NCBI RefSeq assembly: GCF_013752535.1
Contig: NZ_CP058348.1
Span: forward strand, 124,001 to 188,000
Length of the DNA stretch: 64,000 nucleotides
From: Bdellovibrio sp. KM01
GTDB lineage: Bacteria > Bdellovibrionota > Bdellovibrionia > Bdellovibrionales > Bdellovibrionaceae
Direction of reading: 5' to 3'
The position numbers and the translations under genes are program-made. Below the pieces are notes generated by a model. It saw only the letters and a list, made by a program, of their open reading frames with translations. It ran no database searches and was not told the DNA's origin. Below, in pieces: positions 61,998 through 64,000 of this stretch. Position 1 is the first letter of the stretch. Each line of letters opens with the position of its first letter.

Positions 61998-62976
61998 CCT
62001 GCTTTTAACATTGGTTTTCCTGGCGGGTTGTCAATCATTCAAGACCCGTGAAGATATTCGCAATGCAACTAAACCAGCACCGACTCCGGGTTCTAAAACT
62101 ACATCCACTACTCCGACGTCGCCTCGTCAAACTGAAGAAGCAGCGACGCCTTATCAGCCTGACATCCAAGTAGAGGAACCAACAACTCCACCACCGGCAC
62201 CTGTGATTCCGGCGATGCCTAAGATCGCTTTCATCTTGGGAGGCGGGGGAGCTAAGACTTATGCACATATTGGATTCTTGCACGAACTGACTCGCGCGAA
62301 AGTTCCTGTGTATGCAATCGGTGGGATCGAATTTGCGTCTCCGATGGCGGCACTGTATGCGAATCGCGAACAGGCCAACGACGTTGAATGGCAAATGTTC
62401 AAAATGAAAGATGACGAGATCATCAAAAAATCATTGTTGGGCAATGTGAATAAAAACGGCGACATCACTGTGATGCGCGAATTTTACAACACAGCTTTTA
62501 AAAATCAAAAAGCCGAAGACTATCGCATTCCGTTTGCGTGCCCTTCTTACAATTTGAAGAAGAATCAGTCCTTGATGATGAACCGTGGGGGCATGGAACA
62601 GTTGATGTCCATGTGTATGGCATATCCTCCTTTCTTTAAGCCTTTTCAGGGTAACATCGCGGCGGTTCGCGAGGTTTCTGGTTTGGCTAGATATCTGCGC
62701 CAAAAGGGTGCGAACTTTGTGGTCTTCGTAAACGTTCTTCAGGGCCCGGGCGGCAGCAAACCGTTCACTTTGGATGCCTCGGCAACGGACAACGTATTAT
62801 GGAGTGAGATCGCAGGACTGTATAATAAGCCTTTTGCGGGAGTTGATACTGTTATTACCCTTGAGACGGGTGACTATGGTATTATGGACTTCGATAAGCG
62901 CCGTGAGATCATGAACAAAGGTGCTGACTCCGCAAACCGCCAATTGAAAACTTTGACACGTAAATGGGGACTTTAA
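61966..62976 (+). CDS. Patatin-fold lipoprotein lacking catalytic residues
   Basis: 336 residues from ATG 61966. Signal peptide with lipobox LAGC (Cys22), then a Thr/Pro-rich linker (about 30-75), then a patatin-like domain with the oxyanion block LGGGGAKTYAHIGFL. The nucleophile elbow GxSxG is replaced by GGIEFAS (Glu in place of Ser), and the usual DGG/DGA near SGLARYLRQKG is absent. The fold is probably kept but lipase activity lost. Overlaps tlyA by 32 bases. An outer-membrane or periplasmic ligand-binding role is a guess. Confidence 0.8.
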   Translation: MSFLFSRKSTSLLLTLVFLAGCQSFKTREDIRNATKPAPTPGSKTTSTTPTSPRQTEEAATPYQPDIQVEEPTTPPPAPVIPAMPKIAFILGGGGAKTYAHIGFLHELTRAKVPVYAIGGIEFASPMAALYANREQANDVEWQMFKMKDDEIIKKSLLGNVNKNGDITVMREFYNTAFKNQKAEDYRIPFACPSYNLKKNQSLMMNRGGMEQLMSMCMAYPPFFKPFQGNIAAVREVSGLARYLRQKGANFVVFVNVLQGPGGSKPFTLDASATDNVLWSEIAGLYNKPFAGVDTVITLETGDYGIMDFDKRREIMNKGADSANRQLKTLTRKWGL

Positions 62977-62994
62977 AAAGTTCAGGAGACCGGA

Positions 62995-64000
62995 ATGAGA
63001 AAACCAACTTTTGATATGAACATTTTTGCAGAAAGAAGAAAGAAACTGGGTCAACAGATCCCAGGTTCCGCATTGGTGGTTGCTTCTCACCCCGAGTTGA
63101 TCCGCAATCACGATGTGCATTTCCCGTATCGTCAAGATTCTAATATGTTTTACCTTACTGGTTGGGAAGAACCAGATTCCATTTTGATCGTGCGTCCTGG
63201 TCAAACTCCAGAATCTGTGATGTTCGTGCGTCGTCGTGACCGCGAAAGAGAAACTTGGGACGGATTCCGTTACGGCCCAGAGGGTTGCGAACAAGAATTC
63301 AAAATCGACAAATGCTATCCAATTGATGAATTTGAAAAAATGGCTCCGCAATTGTTGTCTGCTGTTGATTCAATTTATTATCGCCAGTTCAAAAACAAAG
63401 AAGTCGATGAAAAGATGGAACATGTGTTGAACACGGTAAAACAAATGCGTGGTCGTACGGGCTATGGTTTGCTAAGCGTGCATGATGCTGACACTTTGAT
63501 TGGTGAAATGCGTTTGGTGAAGTCTGAGTACGAATTGACTCAGCTTCGCGAAGCTTGCGAAATTTCTGCTCAAGCTCACTTGGCAGCGATGCGCTTTACT
63601 CGCCCGGGTGTGACTGAGCGCCAGGTACAAGGCGTGTTAGCTCATAACTTCTACATGAGAGATTCTGCGCGTGAAGGTTACGGCTTTATCGTGGCTTCTG
63701 GTAATGCAGCGACAACTCTTCACTACAACTTCAATGACCAAGTATGCAAAGACGGTGATTTGCTATTGATTGATGCTGGTGCGGAGTACAACTACTACAC
63801 CGGTGACATCACAAGAACTTTCCCAGTAAACGGCAAATTCACTGACGAGCAGGGCCGCGTGTACGAAGCTGTGTTGAAAGTTCAAAAAGCGATCGTTGAT
63901 TTCGTAAAGCCGGGAATCGTGTTTAAAGACTTGCATGACATGGGTACTTCGATGCTGACAGATGCAATGCTTGAGCTGGGTTTATTATCAGGTCGTAAAG
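62995..64000 (+). CDS. pepP: Xaa-Pro aminopeptidase (aminopeptidase P), partial
   Basis: Begins at ATG 62995 (AGGAGA upstream) and runs off the window after about 335 codons. N-terminal PepP domain (YRQDSNMFYLTGWEEPDS) and the start of the metallopeptidase domain with LLIDAGAEYNYYTGDITRTFPV, which holds two of the metal-binding Asp residues, plus the FIVASGNAATTLHYNF loop. It removes N-terminal residues before proline. The later metal ligands lie beyond the window. Confidence 0.9.
   Translation, partial: MRKPTFDMNIFAERRKKLGQQIPGSALVVASHPELIRNHDVHFPYRQDSNMFYLTGWEEPDSILIVRPGQTPESVMFVRRRDRERETWDGFRYGPEGCEQEFKIDKCYPIDEFEKMAPQLLSAVDSIYYRQFKNKEVDEKMEHVLNTVKQMRGRTGYGLLSVHDADTLIGEMRLVKSEYELTQLREACEISAQAHLAAMRFTRPGVTERQVQGVLAHNFYMRDSAREGYGFIVASGNAATTLHYNFNDQVCKDGDLLLIDAGAEYNYYTGDITRTFPVNGKFTDEQGRVYEAVLKVQKAIVDFVKPGIVFKDLHDMGTSMLTDAMLELGLLSGRK

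Noticed and set aside
1-64000. tRNA, rRNA, CRISPR array or insertion sequence
   Set aside because: No such structure was recognised on reading; intergenic spaces are short and largely explained by promoters, terminators and small genes. A tRNA or repeat scan was not possible.

Overview
The window looks like chromosome from a Bdellovibrio-type predatory bacterium (Bdellovibrionota) with moderate GC. The main reason is the order of landmarks. A Tad/Flp pilus operon ends in a YD-repeat protein and a short secreted protein that match the B. bacteriovorus host-interaction (hit, bd0108-bd0109) locus. A motAB pair, two chemoreceptors and many small secreted proteins of no recognised family follow. 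Identification rests on reading alone; no database search was possible.

Layout. 1-1150: end of a response regulator and three very small genes; two secreted ones (361-534 and 782-991, minus) have convincing sigma-54 -24/-12 promoters. 1178-10606 (minus): one long operon reading flp pilin, three or four pseudopilins/TadE-like proteins, CpaB, CpaC secretin, a fused CpaE-CpaF (TadZ-TadA) ATPase, a single TadB/C membrane protein, the YD-repeat protein and the hit-like protein, closed by a terminator at 1119-1148. 10752-15626 (minus): secreted protein, chemoreceptor with a FliA-type promoter, hpt, TPR protein, bamD, BatE-like TPR/SH3 protein; a 24-residue membrane microprotein with its own promoter sits at 12700. 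15738-22080 (plus): class-III aminotransferase, M20 hydrolase, astA, astD (arginine/ornithine succinyl pathway) and mltG. 22082-34998: FG-GAP-like protein, lysC, nitroreductase, chemoreceptor, dus, typA, an ABC-2 exporter, then (minus) monofunctional transglycosylase, SDR and PAP2 genes, then motAB. 35065-43367: secreted and envelope proteins, two under sigma-54 control, a thioredoxin and a cyclophilin. 43401-50044 (minus): tolQ-tolR-tolA-tolB-glnE and a degenerate GDPD-like protein. 50210-55933 (plus): Rrf2 regulator plus sufBCDS and nfu. 55934-64000: small envelope genes, xseA-xseB-ispA, a HigBA-like toxin-antitoxin pair, tlyA, a patatin-fold lipoprotein lacking its catalytic residues, and the start of aminopeptidase P.

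How it fits together. Much of the window serves the cell surface: a fibrous Flp pilus, flagellar stator and chemotaxis receptors, Tol-Pal and Bam envelope machinery, and peptidoglycan glycosyltransferase/transglycosylase enzymes. The most novel signal is regulatory. A palindrome TCTCA-N3-TGAGA recurs at five intergenic sites (646, 10693, 35919, 38890, 57439), and at three of them it lies about 60-130 bp upstream of a good sigma-54 promoter in front of a secreted or envelope gene of unknown function. This looks like an enhancer for one sigma-54 activator and defines a candidate regulon. A second repeat, GTGCCAGGTCCTGTTTACGG, occurs as a 20-bp inverted pair at 38949-38999 and as a single copy at 55934, each time directly abutting a stop codon. 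No rRNA, tRNA, CRISPR array, prophage or insertion sequence was seen.
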